The notes under the pieces: model-generated
Database searches by the model: none
What the model saw: only the letters and a program-made list of their open reading frames with translations
What the model was told of the DNA's origin: nothing
Position numbers and translations under genes: made by a program
Shown here: positions 17,687 to 26,883 of the stretch, in pieces
How positions within the stretch are numbered: position 1 is the first letter of the stretch
Layout: every line of letters starts with the position of its first letter
Source of the DNA: Pyrinomonadaceae bacterium
GTDB taxonomy: Bacteria; Acidobacteriota; Blastocatellia; Pyrinomonadales; Pyrinomonadaceae
Length of the DNA: 64,000 nucleotides
Reading direction: 5' to 3'
NCBI GenBank assembly: GCA_026129865.1
Contig: JAHCHG010000001.1
Span: 124,001 to 188,000, forward strand

Positions 17687-19399
17687 TTACATACCCTTGT
17701 AATTCGGACCGCCGCCGCCTTCGGGCGTGACCCAGTTAATTATCTGATACGGATCCGCAATATCGCAGGTTTTACAATGGACACAATTTGAAAAATTAAC
17801 TTTTATCTCGCGCCGACCGGTCTTTTCGCTATGTTCCATTTCATAAACGGCAGCCGGACAAAAACGCTGACACGGATTTCCGAATTCTTCTGCACAGCGG
17901 GTTGCGCAGATATCCGTGTCGAGAATATGAAGATGCGAGGGTTGGTCCTCGTCATGCGCGACGGCGGCGAAAAAAACGCTTGTAGGTTTATCGAACGTCA
18001 ATTGTTTATCGAATTTTAGATCGGGGTAACGCTGCGCCAGATCATCGCCGTGGTAATCGAATTCAGAAAGTTTTTTATAACGTTTGTGTCCCGCTTCGTG
18101 ATGAAGTTTATCTAAAAATCCCCAGCCGGCACCGCCGGACAGAAACTGAAATCCGCTGTTAAGCAGAGCCGACCAGCGACCTTTTTGAAATGCCGCATGA
18201 AAATTTCTTACGGCGTGAAGCTCGTCATAGATCCAACTAGATTCAAACTTCTCGTGAAAATGTTTTAACGTATACGACGAAAAATCCTGATGATCAAAAG
18301 CGCTTACAATGGTTTCGGCTGCAAGCATTCCGCTTTTCATTGCCGTATGGATACCTTTGATCCGCTGCCCGTTTAAAAACGAAGCGCAGTCGCCGACAAG
18401 CAGCAGTCCGTCCGCATAAATCTGCGGCATCGTATGATAGCCCCCGGCGTTGATAGTTTTGGCGCCGTATTTGATCATCTTTCCGCCTTTCAGAACTTCT
18501 TCGACCGCCGGATGAGTCTTAAATTTTTGAAATTCAGCGTGCGGATCGATCATCGGATCGATATAATCAAGTCCGGTTACGTAACCGATGCTGACAATGT
18601 TGCCCTTCATCCCATAGATCCATCCGCCGCCGTATGTTTTTGCGTCCGACGGGAACCCGAGCGTGTGGATGACCATTCCCTCTTCGATATTACCGGCTGG
18701 AACTTCCCATAATTCCTTGACGCCAAGACTGAAAACCTGCGGTTCCGCATTTTCGTCAAGCCCGAGACGTTTCATCGCCTGTTTTGCCAGCGACCCTCGC
18801 GAACCTTCGCCGAGCACTGTTACTTTCGCGAGAAGATCGACACCCGGTTCAAAATTAGCTTTCGGCTTTCCGTCTTTGTCGATTCCTTTATCGCCGGTCC
18901 GAACTCCGATCACCCGGTCTTCGTCGTCGTAAAGCAATTCCGAGCCCGGAAACTCCGGGAAAATATTTATCTCCGCTTCCTCGCATTTTTCAGCCAGCCA
19001 TTCACACATTTTGCTCAGGGAAATTATGTATTTCCCTTTATTTACCAGCGGCGGCGGTGTTATCGGAGCTTTGATCCTGCTATCTTCGGTTAAAAACCAG
19101 AATGCGTCGTCGGTGACAACCGAGTCGACCGGGCAGCCCTGTTCAAGAAAATCAGGCATCAATTCGCGAATGGCGATCGGATCCATCACCGCGCCCGAAA
19201 GAATATGTGCTCCGACCGCCGGACCTTTTTCGATAATCCCGATCTCGAGATCGTCGATCACATTACCGGATCTTATCCCTTTGCTGACAAGCTCGTTATG
19301 TTCCTTGATCTCATATTTTAAATGCAGCGCCGCCGCGAGATTTGCAGGTCCCGCACCGACAAATATCACGTCCATCTCAAGCTGTTCGCGTTCGATCAT
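17687..19399 (-). CDS. Electron transfer flavoprotein-ubiquinone oxidoreductase
   Basis: 570 residues, the usual length. The N-terminal FAD dinucleotide-binding motif is VDVIFVGAGPANLAAALHL-like (VGAGPANLA). The C-terminal ferredoxin-like part contains CATRC, CQRFCPAAVYE and NCVHCKTCDIADP, which supply the four cysteines of the [4Fe-4S] cluster. The final GGGGPNY is typical. The enzyme passes electrons from ETF (fed by acyl-CoA and amino-acid dehydrogenases) into the quinone pool at the inner membrane. The ETF subunits are not in this window. This is a single-gene unit. Confidence 0.96.
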   Translation of the reverse strand: MIEREQLEMDVIFVGAGPANLAAALHLKYEIKEHNELVSKGIRSGNVIDDLEIGIIEKGPAVGAHILSGAVMDPIAIRELMPDFLEQGCPVDSVVTDDAFWFLTEDSRIKAPITPPPLVNKGKYIISLSKMCEWLAEKCEEAEINIFPEFPGSELLYDDEDRVIGVRTGDKGIDKDGKPKANFEPGVDLLAKVTVLGEGSRGSLAKQAMKRLGLDENAEPQVFSLGVKELWEVPAGNIEEGMVIHTLGFPSDAKTYGGGWIYGMKGNIVSIGYVTGLDYIDPMIDPHAEFQKFKTHPAVEEVLKGGKMIKYGAKTINAGGYHTMPQIYADGLLLVGDCASFLNGQRIKGIHTAMKSGMLAAETIVSAFDHQDFSSYTLKHFHEKFESSWIYDELHAVRNFHAAFQKGRWSALLNSGFQFLSGGAGWGFLDKLHHEAGHKRYKKLSEFDYHGDDLAQRYPDLKFDKQLTFDKPTSVFFAAVAHDEDQPSHLHILDTDICATRCAEEFGNPCQRFCPAAVYEMEHSEKTGRREIKVNFSNCVHCKTCDIADPYQIINWVTPEGGGGPNYKGM

Positions 19400-19528
19400 A
19401 ATATTCTCCCGTTAATACGTTGGTATAAAAATGAATGGTCATTCAGCAACTAAACTATAGCAAAAGCTGTCGAAATCAGCCAAACTAGCCGATTTGATCA
19501 AACTGCGGTTTCGGCGGTCCATTACGGC

Positions 19529-19563
19529 AAAAAGCCGACCTTTACTTGAAAGATCGGCTTTTT
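19529..19563 (-). terminator. Intrinsic terminator downstream of the gene at 19608
   Basis: AAAAAGCCGA (19529-19538) pairs with TCGGCTTTTT (19554-19563). The poly-T of the minus strand follows the stem directly. Confidence 0.8.
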
Positions 19564-19607
19564 GAATTACAGAGCGTTTCCCGGAGTGTTTAACCCGGTA
19601 GAAACGC

Positions 19608-21734
19608 TTAGTACAAAGGTTTCGAAGTCGCTGTGAAATCGAAATCGGTGATTGCACCGTTGACGGACACCTGGCGCGGATCGAACGTCCATTTACCGGA
19701 CGAAACCGTAACCGTGTACGAACTTCCGATCGGAATTCCATCGATATGGTAATTGCCGAAAGTTCCGGTGATCGAGAATCTGGAGAAGTTGTTCGGTCCG
19801 GTGATCTTAACCAAAGCCCGCGTTATTGCGTTTCCGTTTCCATCCTGAATACGACCGGAAATCGAAACCGCGTTTACGACCGACGGTTCCGGTGCCATCA
19901 CCTGAACTGTGATCGGCGCTCCTGTCTTAAGGAATCCCATAGTTGCATTTGTGATCCGCGGGGGACGATTTGAATCGAAGCGGAAGTTGTACATAGTTCC
20001 CCATCGAATCGCGTTCGCATTCGGATTCTGCGCAAAGGTTTCCGTGCTCCAGGTCATTGAACTCGCCGTTTGATCCTGAGCCCATGGCGTGTTGCTGAAG
20101 CCGGTGCTTCCGACGGTTCCGTCATTGGTCCATCCGGGATGCTGCGGCGGCGCGTGGAAGCCAACATTGCTTAGCGTTACGCCGGTTCCGGTCGGCACCG
20201 AGAACGATTGAACAGCGCGGTCTAAATTCTGGTTATAGATCGCATATTCGTAGTGCCAAACTCCGGGCGATGTTTCCGTTACCTTGTAACCGATATATCC
20301 GATACCGTCGACGCCGGGATCGGGTCTAAATTCGCTGATGGTGGCACCCGTCCAAGCGTTAATTGCAGATTTCTGCCGAACAGTTCCACCGACAGGCGAA
20401 AAGCTGAACGGACTTCCTGTTCCGTTCACATTGTACCGGCGATACGAAACGTTGTTATACATATTGCATTGCGTCGGATTTGACTGACACCATGCATATT
20501 CGTGCGGCGTTATATATTGAGCCTCCGCATAATAGGTCGCTCCTGCATTTTGCGCAGTGCTGAGATCGCTGATCTCCGTCAGGATACGGTGCGAAGGTCC
20601 AACATGAGTATGTCCGGAATGATTGTTGTTCGGTGTACCCGAATCATTCCTTGGGAAAAAGCCGGTAAACGGATTGATCCACGCTCGCGATCCGAGATTC
20701 GGACCGGAATTCAAACTTGCCGAATACGGGTCGGAACAGCCTGAACCGAGCCGCGAACCGCCGGTTCCGTTACATCCGAGCTGGCAAAGATTCTGCGTCA
20801 AAGCTGTAAATGCATGCTTAACCTGTGATTGTCCAACTTGCTCAAAGCGCTCCTCGTTGTTCGCTCCGCCGCTCATTCTATATAGATTTTGCGGAATAAC
20901 GGGATGATCGTTCGAAGGATTTGCGATCCAGTTCAGATCGATAGTTCCAAAATTGCAGGAATCCGTTCCCAACGCCAAACCTACCTGCGTTCCCGAACTG
21001 CTGCCGAACTGCGCAAGTCCGGTAACATCGCCGACGATCACATCCGGTCCCGGAACAGTTCCCGCATTGGGATCTCCCATTGCAGGTAAAGTTTGTGATT
21101 CCGTTTCACCGTTTACGATCTGTGTAACTTCGATCGGACGCATAGTGGCATCGATCGAGATGGTGCCGACGACTTCGCGAGTGTCCGCAGCACGTCCGAG
21201 TTCGGTTGCGAATTCACGGGACAAAAGCAGCCGACCGCCTTTGATACCAAGCGTTCTGCCGTCGGGAGCGTATTCGAACTCGTGTCCTTCGATATTGAAA
21301 AAATTAAATCCGCTTTTCGCATCGCGAACCGAAAATTCGAATGAATCGCCGAGCATTGAATTTTCCACAGTCAACTGACCATACGAAGTATTAAGTCGTC
21401 CGGGCAGTGCAGCGGCAGATCTCGGAACAAGTTCCATTGCGCTCGGCAAAGGTCCGCGAAACTCATTGTTAAAAACAACCACCGTAAAGAATGAATTGTC
21501 TTTTACATCGAAACTCAACGTGCTGTTTCCCGATCCTTTGATACGCGAGTTCGACCGCGTCAGCTTGGTTAGATCAATATCCATCGAGACCGTGCCGTTC
21601 GCTACGATCATTTTTTCCAGGGTTCCGGTATCAGCCTGTGCCGGTTCCGGCTTAGTTTCCGTCGTCGAATAATCCGGCAGAACGGCAACGAGCACGAGAA
21701 GCGGAAGCAAAACTGCAAAAATAGTCTTTAGCAT
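19608..21734 (-). CDS. Large exported protein with C-terminal carboxypeptidase-regulatory-like domain
   Basis: 708 residues: signal sequence (TIFAVLLPLLVLVAVLP), an N-terminal beta-rich region, a central asparagine/glycine-rich region (~270-600) and a C-terminal Ig-like domain of the carboxypeptidase-regulatory/CNA-B type (SISGRIQDGNGNAITRALV ... TVTVSSGKWTFDPRQV). The C-terminal domain occurs on many exported acidobacterial proteins, usually as a surface or sorting module. No catalytic motif is visible in the central part, and I do not recognise its family. Confidence 0.8.
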   Translation of the reverse strand: MLKTIFAVLLPLLVLVAVLPDYSTTETKPEPAQADTGTLEKMIVANGTVSMDIDLTKLTRSNSRIKGSGNSTLSFDVKDNSFFTVVVFNNEFRGPLPSAMELVPRSAAALPGRLNTSYGQLTVENSMLGDSFEFSVRDAKSGFNFFNIEGHEFEYAPDGRTLGIKGGRLLLSREFATELGRAADTREVVGTISIDATMRPIEVTQIVNGETESQTLPAMGDPNAGTVPGPDVIVGDVTGLAQFGSSSGTQVGLALGTDSCNFGTIDLNWIANPSNDHPVIPQNLYRMSGGANNEERFEQVGQSQVKHAFTALTQNLCQLGCNGTGGSRLGSGCSDPYSASLNSGPNLGSRAWINPFTGFFPRNDSGTPNNNHSGHTHVGPSHRILTEISDLSTAQNAGATYYAEAQYITPHEYAWCQSNPTQCNMYNNVSYRRYNVNGTGSPFSFSPVGGTVRQKSAINAWTGATISEFRPDPGVDGIGYIGYKVTETSPGVWHYEYAIYNQNLDRAVQSFSVPTGTGVTLSNVGFHAPPQHPGWTNDGTVGSTGFSNTPWAQDQTASSMTWSTETFAQNPNANAIRWGTMYNFRFDSNRPPRITNATMGFLKTGAPITVQVMAPEPSVVNAVSISGRIQDGNGNAITRALVKITGPNNFSRFSITGTFGNYHIDGIPIGSSYTVTVSSGKWTFDPRQVSVNGAITDFDFTATSKPLY

Positions 21735-21902
21735 AATTCAGGTTACATCCTCTGTGGTTGTTTAAGTGGTAAACTTCTGGTTTGCGTTTGGGCAACAAAG
21801 ATTTAGCCTTTTTTATACACTTATCGAAGCTTAAAAAGCAAGTCTATTTTGTTTTATCCCAGGTTTTTAGCATTATTTATTAAAGAAGCTTAAAATTAAT
21901 TT

Positions 21903-23774
21903 ATGAAAAAAGGCTGCGAAGGAAAAGACATCTCAACAAAAAAACGAAAAGACCTTCCCGTTTTGGGCAATGCACCGCCGAACGAAGGCGGAATTCGCGA
22001 TTCTCGAACGGCGAAATGGCGCGCAGGCGTGCTCATAACGTTGAATTTGCTGATGATCATTCACATCGTTCAATGGGCTATGACGGGAAGCACGGTGTCA
22101 CCGATCGAACCTTCGGAATCGATGTACACCCTGCAGGACGGTGCGGTCAACGCCGGATTCATATTCTTTACAGCGGCGATCATCGCCACTTTGATATTCG
22201 GCAGATTTGTTTGCGGATGGGCTTGTCATATCGTTGCACTTCAGGATCTTTGCGGGTGGTTTTTGAAAAAGATCGGTCTTACCCCAAAACCGTTTCGTTC
22301 GCGCCTTTTGATATTTGTCCCGTTGATAGTCGCGCTTTATATGTTCGTTTATCCGACGGTCGCCAGATTTTTCTTAAAACCCGCGGCGGAACCGATTTTT
22401 CCGCAGTTTACGAATCATATAATCACAACCGATTTTTGGGCGACCTTTCCGCCTGCTTATGTCGCGATTCCCTTTTTATTTATTTGCGGATTCATGACCG
22501 TTTATTTCCTCGGTCAGAAAGGTTTCTGCACTTATGCCTGTCCGTACGGCGGATTTTTCGCCGTTGCAGATAAGGTCGCTCCGGGGAAAATTCGCGTTAC
22601 CGACGCGTGCAATCAATGCGGGCACTGCACCGCCGTCTGCACTTCAAACGTTTTGGTTCATGCCGAGGTGAAAGAATACGGAATGGTCGTCGATCAGGGC
22701 TGCATGAAATGCATGGACTGCGTCAGCGTCTGCCCGAACGACGCGCTTTATTTCGGATTCGGCAAACCGGCGGTCGGAACGAAACAGACGATCAAGAAAA
22801 ATTATTCGCTCACGCTTGCGGAAGACATCGGCGCGGCGGTCGTTTTCGCCGCTGCCTTTTTTGCAGTCTGGGACGCGTATCAACTTGTTCCGATGCTGAT
22901 GGCGCTCGGTGTTGCGTCCGTTTCGACATTTTTAGCCGTAAAGACTTGGAAAACGCTTCGTTCGAAAGATGCCGCGTTTTATAAATATAAACTGAGATCA
23001 GCCGGGCGAATTCAGAATGCAGGCTGGGCGTTTTTGGCGTTTTCCGTCGCATGGATCGGGCTCAATTTTCACAGCGGATTTGTCAGATATTATGAAGCCG
23101 GCGGAAATGCCGCGTATGAAAGAGTTTTGATCCCGGACGAACTCGCGCTTGCCGAAGCCGATCCGAAACGCTGGATCACGCCGGAAATGCAAACCGAGAT
23201 CGACCGCGGCATCGATCGGTACGAACGCGCTTTCGATTTCGCCCTTTTTACAAATGTCCACGCGCTTCCGAAATACGCCTGGCTCGAGTATCTCTCGGGC
23301 GACTCGACGCGCGCGGTCGAACTGCTCGAGCGGGCGGCAAAAAATCAATCCGGACAGCAGCGCGCGCTCAGTCTTTATTACCGCGGAGCGATCCTAAACC
23401 GGATAGATCGTCCGAAGGAAGCCCTGACCGATCTCGAAACCGCTGCCGCGGAGGCGCCCGATCTGGTTCTCGCCCACGAGGAAAAAGGCGAGGCTTTCTG
23501 GCGGCTCGGTCGCAAGCTCGAAGCCGTCGGCGCATGGCGCGACGCGCTTAAACTAAATCCCGCGATGCCGCTCGCAAACAATTTCCTTTCCGGCGCCGCG
23601 GAAAATATGGACCAGCAGGAAACAGCCCGGCTATACAAAACCGTCGCGGACAAATACACGCCAAACGATCCGTATTTTCACTGGGTTTTGGCAAAACGTC
23701 TTGAAAATCTGGGAATGAAACAGCTAGCGGATGCGCATTTCGAAAAATCTTCGAATCTGGCGCCGACGAAATAA
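21903..23774 (+). CDS. Polyferredoxin membrane protein (NapH/CcoG-like) fused to TPR domain
   Basis: 623 residues. About four N-terminal helices with the CGWACHI motif (C104, C108), then CTYACPYG (C209, C213) and two ferredoxin clusters (C236-C239-C242-C246 and C267-C270-C273-C277). Two more helices follow, and the C-terminal ~180 residues are TPR-like (for example ALSLYYRGAILNRIDRPKEA). The membrane/ferredoxin half resembles NapH, NosR C-terminal and CcoG proteins, which pass electrons from quinol or assist metal-enzyme assembly. The TPR half faces a partner I cannot name. The start ATG has no strong SD. The stop is 1 bp before an insertion-sequence remnant, so its original downstream DNA has been lost. 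Confidence 0.85.
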   Translation: MKKGCEGKDISTKKRKDLPVLGNAPPNEGGIRDSRTAKWRAGVLITLNLLMIIHIVQWAMTGSTVSPIEPSESMYTLQDGAVNAGFIFFTAAIIATLIFGRFVCGWACHIVALQDLCGWFLKKIGLTPKPFRSRLLIFVPLIVALYMFVYPTVARFFLKPAAEPIFPQFTNHIITTDFWATFPPAYVAIPFLFICGFMTVYFLGQKGFCTYACPYGGFFAVADKVAPGKIRVTDACNQCGHCTAVCTSNVLVHAEVKEYGMVVDQGCMKCMDCVSVCPNDALYFGFGKPAVGTKQTIKKNYSLTLAEDIGAAVVFAAAFFAVWDAYQLVPMLMALGVASVSTFLAVKTWKTLRSKDAAFYKYKLRSAGRIQNAGWAFLAFSVAWIGLNFHSGFVRYYEAGGNAAYERVLIPDELALAEADPKRWITPEMQTEIDRGIDRYERAFDFALFTNVHALPKYAWLEYLSGDSTRAVELLERAAKNQSGQQRALSLYYRGAILNRIDRPKEALTDLETAAAEAPDLVLAHEEKGEAFWRLGRKLEAVGAWRDALKLNPAMPLANNFLSGAAENMDQQETARLYKTVADKYTPNDPYFHWVLAKRLENLGMKQLADAHFEKSSNLAPTK

Positions 23775-23775
23775 G

Positions 23776-24121
23776 CTCGAAAAGATCAGCCCGTTTTGCT
23801 GCAATCCAAAAAATTCAATCTTACCGATTGGCAGCACCTTTTAGGAATCATCGCCGCCGGTTACGCCAAACAGCTGGGAGAAAAACAGAGAACTGCAAAA
23901 ATCTAACCGGGCTCAACCGCCCCGAAAACAAACGGGCTCAACTGCCCGCAAAACAATCCATCAAATCACTTCAGGGTGAGGCTAAATCTAAACCAACCTT
24001 CCGCCCTTAAACTAAATCTCCGCCCAAAATCCTACATCAAAACCACCAATTCCCAAATCTACCCGAAAATAATTCAACCTTTTTTCCACTTCCCGCACCT
24101 TTTCACTTTACCTTTCTATCA
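23776..24121 (+). mobile_element. 3' remnant of an IS110-family element (second copy)
   Basis: This 346-bp segment aligns base for base with 32136-32482 of the intact element. It contains the last ~130 bp of the transposase gene, with frameshifting differences, and the whole right non-coding end, including CGGGCTCAACTGCCCG and the terminal CTTTCTATCA. The left 1.55 kb is missing and the remnant abuts the stop codon of the polyferredoxin gene, so a deletion joined them. Its right end abuts an Rhs reading frame at 24122. Confidence 0.92.
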
Positions 24122-24694
24122 ATAGTTGTAATTTGCCGTCGCGGTTGAAGCCAGACGGTTGAATTGTCCGGTTTGATATGTATAGCTTGTTGAAAGATGA
24201 GAACTCGTTCGATTGCCGACCGTATCGTAATTATAATTTTCATTCTGATTATTCGATGCCGTGACGGTTTTCAAACGGTCAATCGAATCGTAACCGAAAC
24301 TTCTGGTGTTGGTCGGCTCGACTATCTGATTGATCTGCGAAGCCGGATTATAAGCGTATTGCCGATCAAACAGCGTGGCGGTCATGGAAACATCTTTCAA
24401 TCGTTTCAACCGGCTCATCCCGTCATATTCGTAAGTCGTCGTGATATTGTTCGGAAGTGTTTTCGAGATCAAACGGTCGGCATTGTCATAACCGAAGTTT
24501 ATCTGTGTGCTGTCGTTTGAATCAACGATATTCGTCAATCTATCGGCATCGTCAAAGTTGTAAACCGCATACATCGCGCCGTCGAATTTCAGACGTTTCT
24601 GATTTACGGTCGAGGTCAGTTCGTATTCGTAAGCGAGAATATGACTGAAAACGTCGGTCGTCGAAGTTATCCGGTTATCATAAATAGAATTCAT
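24119..24694 (-). pseudogene. Rhs core fragment cut by the IS110 remnant
   Basis: 191 codons of YD-repeat sequence (for example YEYDGMSRLKRLKDV). It parallels 29561-30133 of the main Rhs gene closely at DNA level. It runs into the IS remnant right after a tyrosine codon, and the TGA supplied by the IS ends it. The ATG at 24694 overlaps the stop of the membrane-anchored gene upstream by 4 bp, which looks like a recombination product rather than a true start: homology to the main Rhs gene begins only a few codons later. The fragment lacks the export region, the core end and a toxin tip. Confidence 0.85.
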
Positions 24695-25101
24695 TCATAA
24701 ATTTTCTTTCTCGGAAATGAATCAATAAATCGTATTAAGTCTTCAACTGTAACAATTTGCTTTTCCCAGTAGTCAGTATTTTTAGGAATCTCATAACTAT
24801 TGGCTTCTGCTATTTCAATAATTGAATCATCAAGGTCTTCATCAGCAATACCGTATATTACAACCAGGTTATCCAAAGGTCTTACAGGAAAGTCGTTAAA
24901 GCTCATCCAATTTTGTAAATATTGATATACATCTAAAGCCAGCAGTTCTGAAATACCTTGTTTCACAAAGTGTTTTATAAAATCCTCTTTTTTATCCTCC
25001 TTACGGTTTCTGCGAATTATATAATCCTTAATCCAAAGAAGAATCGTTCCAAGAACAAACACTCCTAAAAAGATTAAAACCAAATAAATAAAAACCCGCA
25101 T
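24691..25101 (-). CDS. Putative membrane-anchored immunity protein (cassette 4)
   Basis: 136 residues with one N-terminal membrane helix (VFIYLVLIFLGVFVLGTILLW), a basic stop-transfer region and an acidic soluble domain. That domain is faintly like the acyl-carrier-type DUF1493 proteins (LDDSIIEIAEANSYEIP ... TVEDLIRFIDSFP). The ATG is preceded by GGAGAAATCA. It directly follows an orphan Rhs tip that itself carries hydrophobic segments, so I infer that it is the cognate immunity protein and acts at the inner membrane. This is inferred from position; no named immunity family is claimed. Confidence 0.6.
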   Translation of the reverse strand: MRVFIYLVLIFLGVFVLGTILLWIKDYIIRRNRKEDKKEDFIKHFVKQGISELLALDVYQYLQNWMSFNDFPVRPLDNLVVIYGIADEDLDDSIIEIAEANSYEIPKNTDYWEKQIVTVEDLIRFIDSFPRKKIYE

Positions 25102-25122
25102 TGATTTCTCCTAAACTAAAAT

Positions 25123-25800
25123 TTATTTGCGACATTCTTCGTTGTAACACTGGTTCGTGCAAGATCGTATTAAAAAAAAGTCGCCAATCATCATTCCTGC
25201 TCCGAGAATTGGTATCCATCGCCCAACTACTCTTCCGAATGTGTTTGACCCTCTAAAAGGTTGTTGGGATGTTGGAGCCCATACTCGCCGAGGTAGTTTT
25301 TGTGGAAATTTTTCTGATAACCACTTTGAGATTGGCGATGTTCCGGGAGATTCACCGGGTCTAACTGCGGATTTTGGAATAAGAGGTTGCCCAAATACGA
25401 AACCAGTAAAACCAGCTGCTTCACCAATTCCATAGGAAAGTAAGCATTTTGAAAGACAGGAGTTCCACTTACCGACATATTCTCTTGTTGCCGGGTCTTG
25501 GTGATATTGCAAACGATCAATCATACCTTCTTCTGTTTCCCCAAACGGATCAATTTTGTTAGCTGGATTATTTCCCACATAAGCGAACAAATTTACATCA
25601 CCGCCCGCAAATCCAATCGGGTCTTCGGATGTAAATCTGCCGATCTGCGCGTCATAAAATCTCGCCCGGTAATAATGCAGTCCTGTAAAGTTGTCGTATT
25701 CCCGACCTGTAAACTGATAACGAGTCGAAAGATTATTTACAGCATTGCCGAAACTGTCATAAGCGGTTTGCTCAAGAATCGCACCGCTTGCATCGGTCAA
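25123..25800 (-). CDS. Orphan Rhs toxin tip (cassette 4)
   Basis: 225 codons without an ATG; the only in-frame starter is a TTG. The first ~70 residues are the end of an Rhs core (RYQFTGREYDNFTGLHYYRA ... NLFAYVGNNP), followed by the DPFG boundary. 110 bp of this (25601-25710) are identical to 29031-29140 in the main Rhs gene. The tip (~155 residues) is unlike any toxin I can name. It has two hydrophobic stretches (GEAAGFTGFVFGQPLI and RWIPILGAGMMIGDFFLI) and cysteines near both ends, so action on membranes is possible. It is probably silent until recombined onto a complete Rhs core. Confidence 0.7.
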   Translation of the reverse strand: MTDASGAILEQTAYDSFGNAVNNLSTRYQFTGREYDNFTGLHYYRARFYDAQIGRFTSEDPIGFAGGDVNLFAYVGNNPANKIDPFGETEEGMIDRLQYHQDPATREYVGKWNSCLSKCLLSYGIGEAAGFTGFVFGQPLIPKSAVRPGESPGTSPISKWLSEKFPQKLPRRVWAPTSQQPFRGSNTFGRVVGRWIPILGAGMMIGDFFLIRSCTNQCYNEECRK

Positions 25801-25887
25801 GGCATTTGTCGAGCCAAGAAGATATAAAAGGAAATGAACTTTTCCTCAACAGTTTTTAAATACTCAGTTTATCAATAACTTAGATTG

Positions 25888-26127
25888 CTACCCATCCGTT
25901 AATATAATTTTTAGGTGGTGAGCAAGCAAATTATTTTCTTTTTCTTTATTTTCGGACAGGTCTCCAAGTCCCCAACTTTCTGACATCAAATGAATATGCT
26001 CCGTTTTGCCATCTTTTATTAAAGAAAGTCTGGCAATCAAGTCGTTAAGTCCTTCTCTGTCGAGATAAATTTCTACTTCCTCGCTAAAGTCACCGTTTTC
26101 TAATAACCCAATTTCAACCCTCAGCAT
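25888..26127 (-). CDS. Putative immunity protein (Imm32-like, cassette 3)
   Basis: 79 residues starting at the ATG at 26127, which has GAGGAA at good spacing. A TTG further upstream in frame lacks support. The pattern LRVEIGLLENGDFSEEVEIYL, LNDLIARL and HLMSESWGLGDLSE resembles Imm32-type immunity proteins. The family name is tentative. It lies 29 bp after the orphan tip of cassette 3 and is the presumed antidote. The low GC relative to the housekeeping genes suggests that the cassettes came from elsewhere. Confidence 0.6.
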   Translation of the reverse strand: MLRVEIGLLENGDFSEEVEIYLDREGLNDLIARLSLIKDGKTEHIHLMSESWGLGDLSENKEKENNLLAHHLKIILTDG

Positions 26128-26156
26128 ACTATTTCCTCTATCTTGTATATTCAATT

Positions 26157-26570
26157 TTACAAGCTAAAATCTCTGGCTTTCCGATTTTTTCGTATTCCTC
26201 TAGGACGATGGACTCCAACATGAGGACCTTTTGGTGGCGGATGCTTTGCATCTATATGATACCCACGTCCTGATCTCGGATTCATATAAGTTCCTCGACC
26301 ATTAAGAGGATCAGGTCCTTTCGGAATATAGCCTTTACCCAAGAACATGTCTTCAATTTGTTGCGGAGTTTTTCCTTTGAATGGATTAAACGGACGACCA
26401 CCCGGAACTCTACCGGCAGTTCCGCCTAAAATAATGCCTGCAATGCCCGCCGACCTGCCGATATCCATTCCAATAGCCGCCGCTTTTCCATAAGCGTTGT
26501 CTTCGCAATAGAGCGCGTAACCTAAAGGATTTCCGGCAGTGAATGAGTCCAAAAACCTGTGTAACGTCAA
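26157..26570 (-). CDS. Orphan Rhs toxin tip (cassette 3)
   Basis: 137 codons with only a TTG at the head. The first part (LGYALYCEDNAYGKAAAIG, then GRSAGIAGIILGGTAGRV) is a pre-toxin segment shared with cassette 2 (121 bp aligned, 26406-26526 with 27223-27343). The tip proper is about 75 residues, highly basic, with PRSGRGYHIDAKHPPPKGPH and VGVHRPRGI. This His-rich, Arg-rich pattern is typical of small nuclease-type polymorphic toxins, but I do not assign a family number. No Rhs core is attached, so it cannot be delivered as it stands. Confidence 0.65.
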   Translation of the reverse strand: MTLHRFLDSFTAGNPLGYALYCEDNAYGKAAAIGMDIGRSAGIAGIILGGTAGRVPGGRPFNPFKGKTPQQIEDMFLGKGYIPKGPDPLNGRGTYMNPRSGRGYHIDAKHPPPKGPHVGVHRPRGIRKNRKARDFSL

Positions 26571-26576
26571 AGGGAA

Positions 26577-26882
26577 TTATTTGTCATATTTCTTAATGAT
26601 ATTTTTGCAGGCAGTAACAACATCATCTTTGTAGAATGATTCACACTCCTCCATTTCTTTATCATACTTAACTAAACTTTCATCAGATAAATTTAATCTG
26701 CGCTCTCCAATTGGCAAATGATCAGTTTCAGAATCAATAACCCAGAATATCTTCAGATTCTCTTCATTCTCTAACTCTGTTTCGTATTGTAATTTGACCA
26801 ATTTTCTTGACGCTTCAATAATTCCAATGTCATTTGATAACAAAGATTTAGCTACCAAAACGATTTCATCAATCTTTTTCAT
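26577..26882 (-). CDS. Putative immunity protein (cassette 2)
   Basis: 101 residues from the ATG at 26882, 1 bp after the stop of the orphan tip of cassette 2. It is an acidic, helical, soluble protein (KKIDEIVLVAKSLLSND ... ESFYKDDVVTACKNI). I recognise no family. Its position and tight spacing make it the likely antidote to the tip just upstream. Confidence 0.6.
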   Translation of the reverse strand: MKKIDEIVLVAKSLLSNDIGIIEASRKLVKLQYETELENEENLKIFWVIDSETDHLPIGERRLNLSDESLVKYDKEMEECESFYKDDVVTACKNIIKKYDK

Positions 26883-26883
26883 T

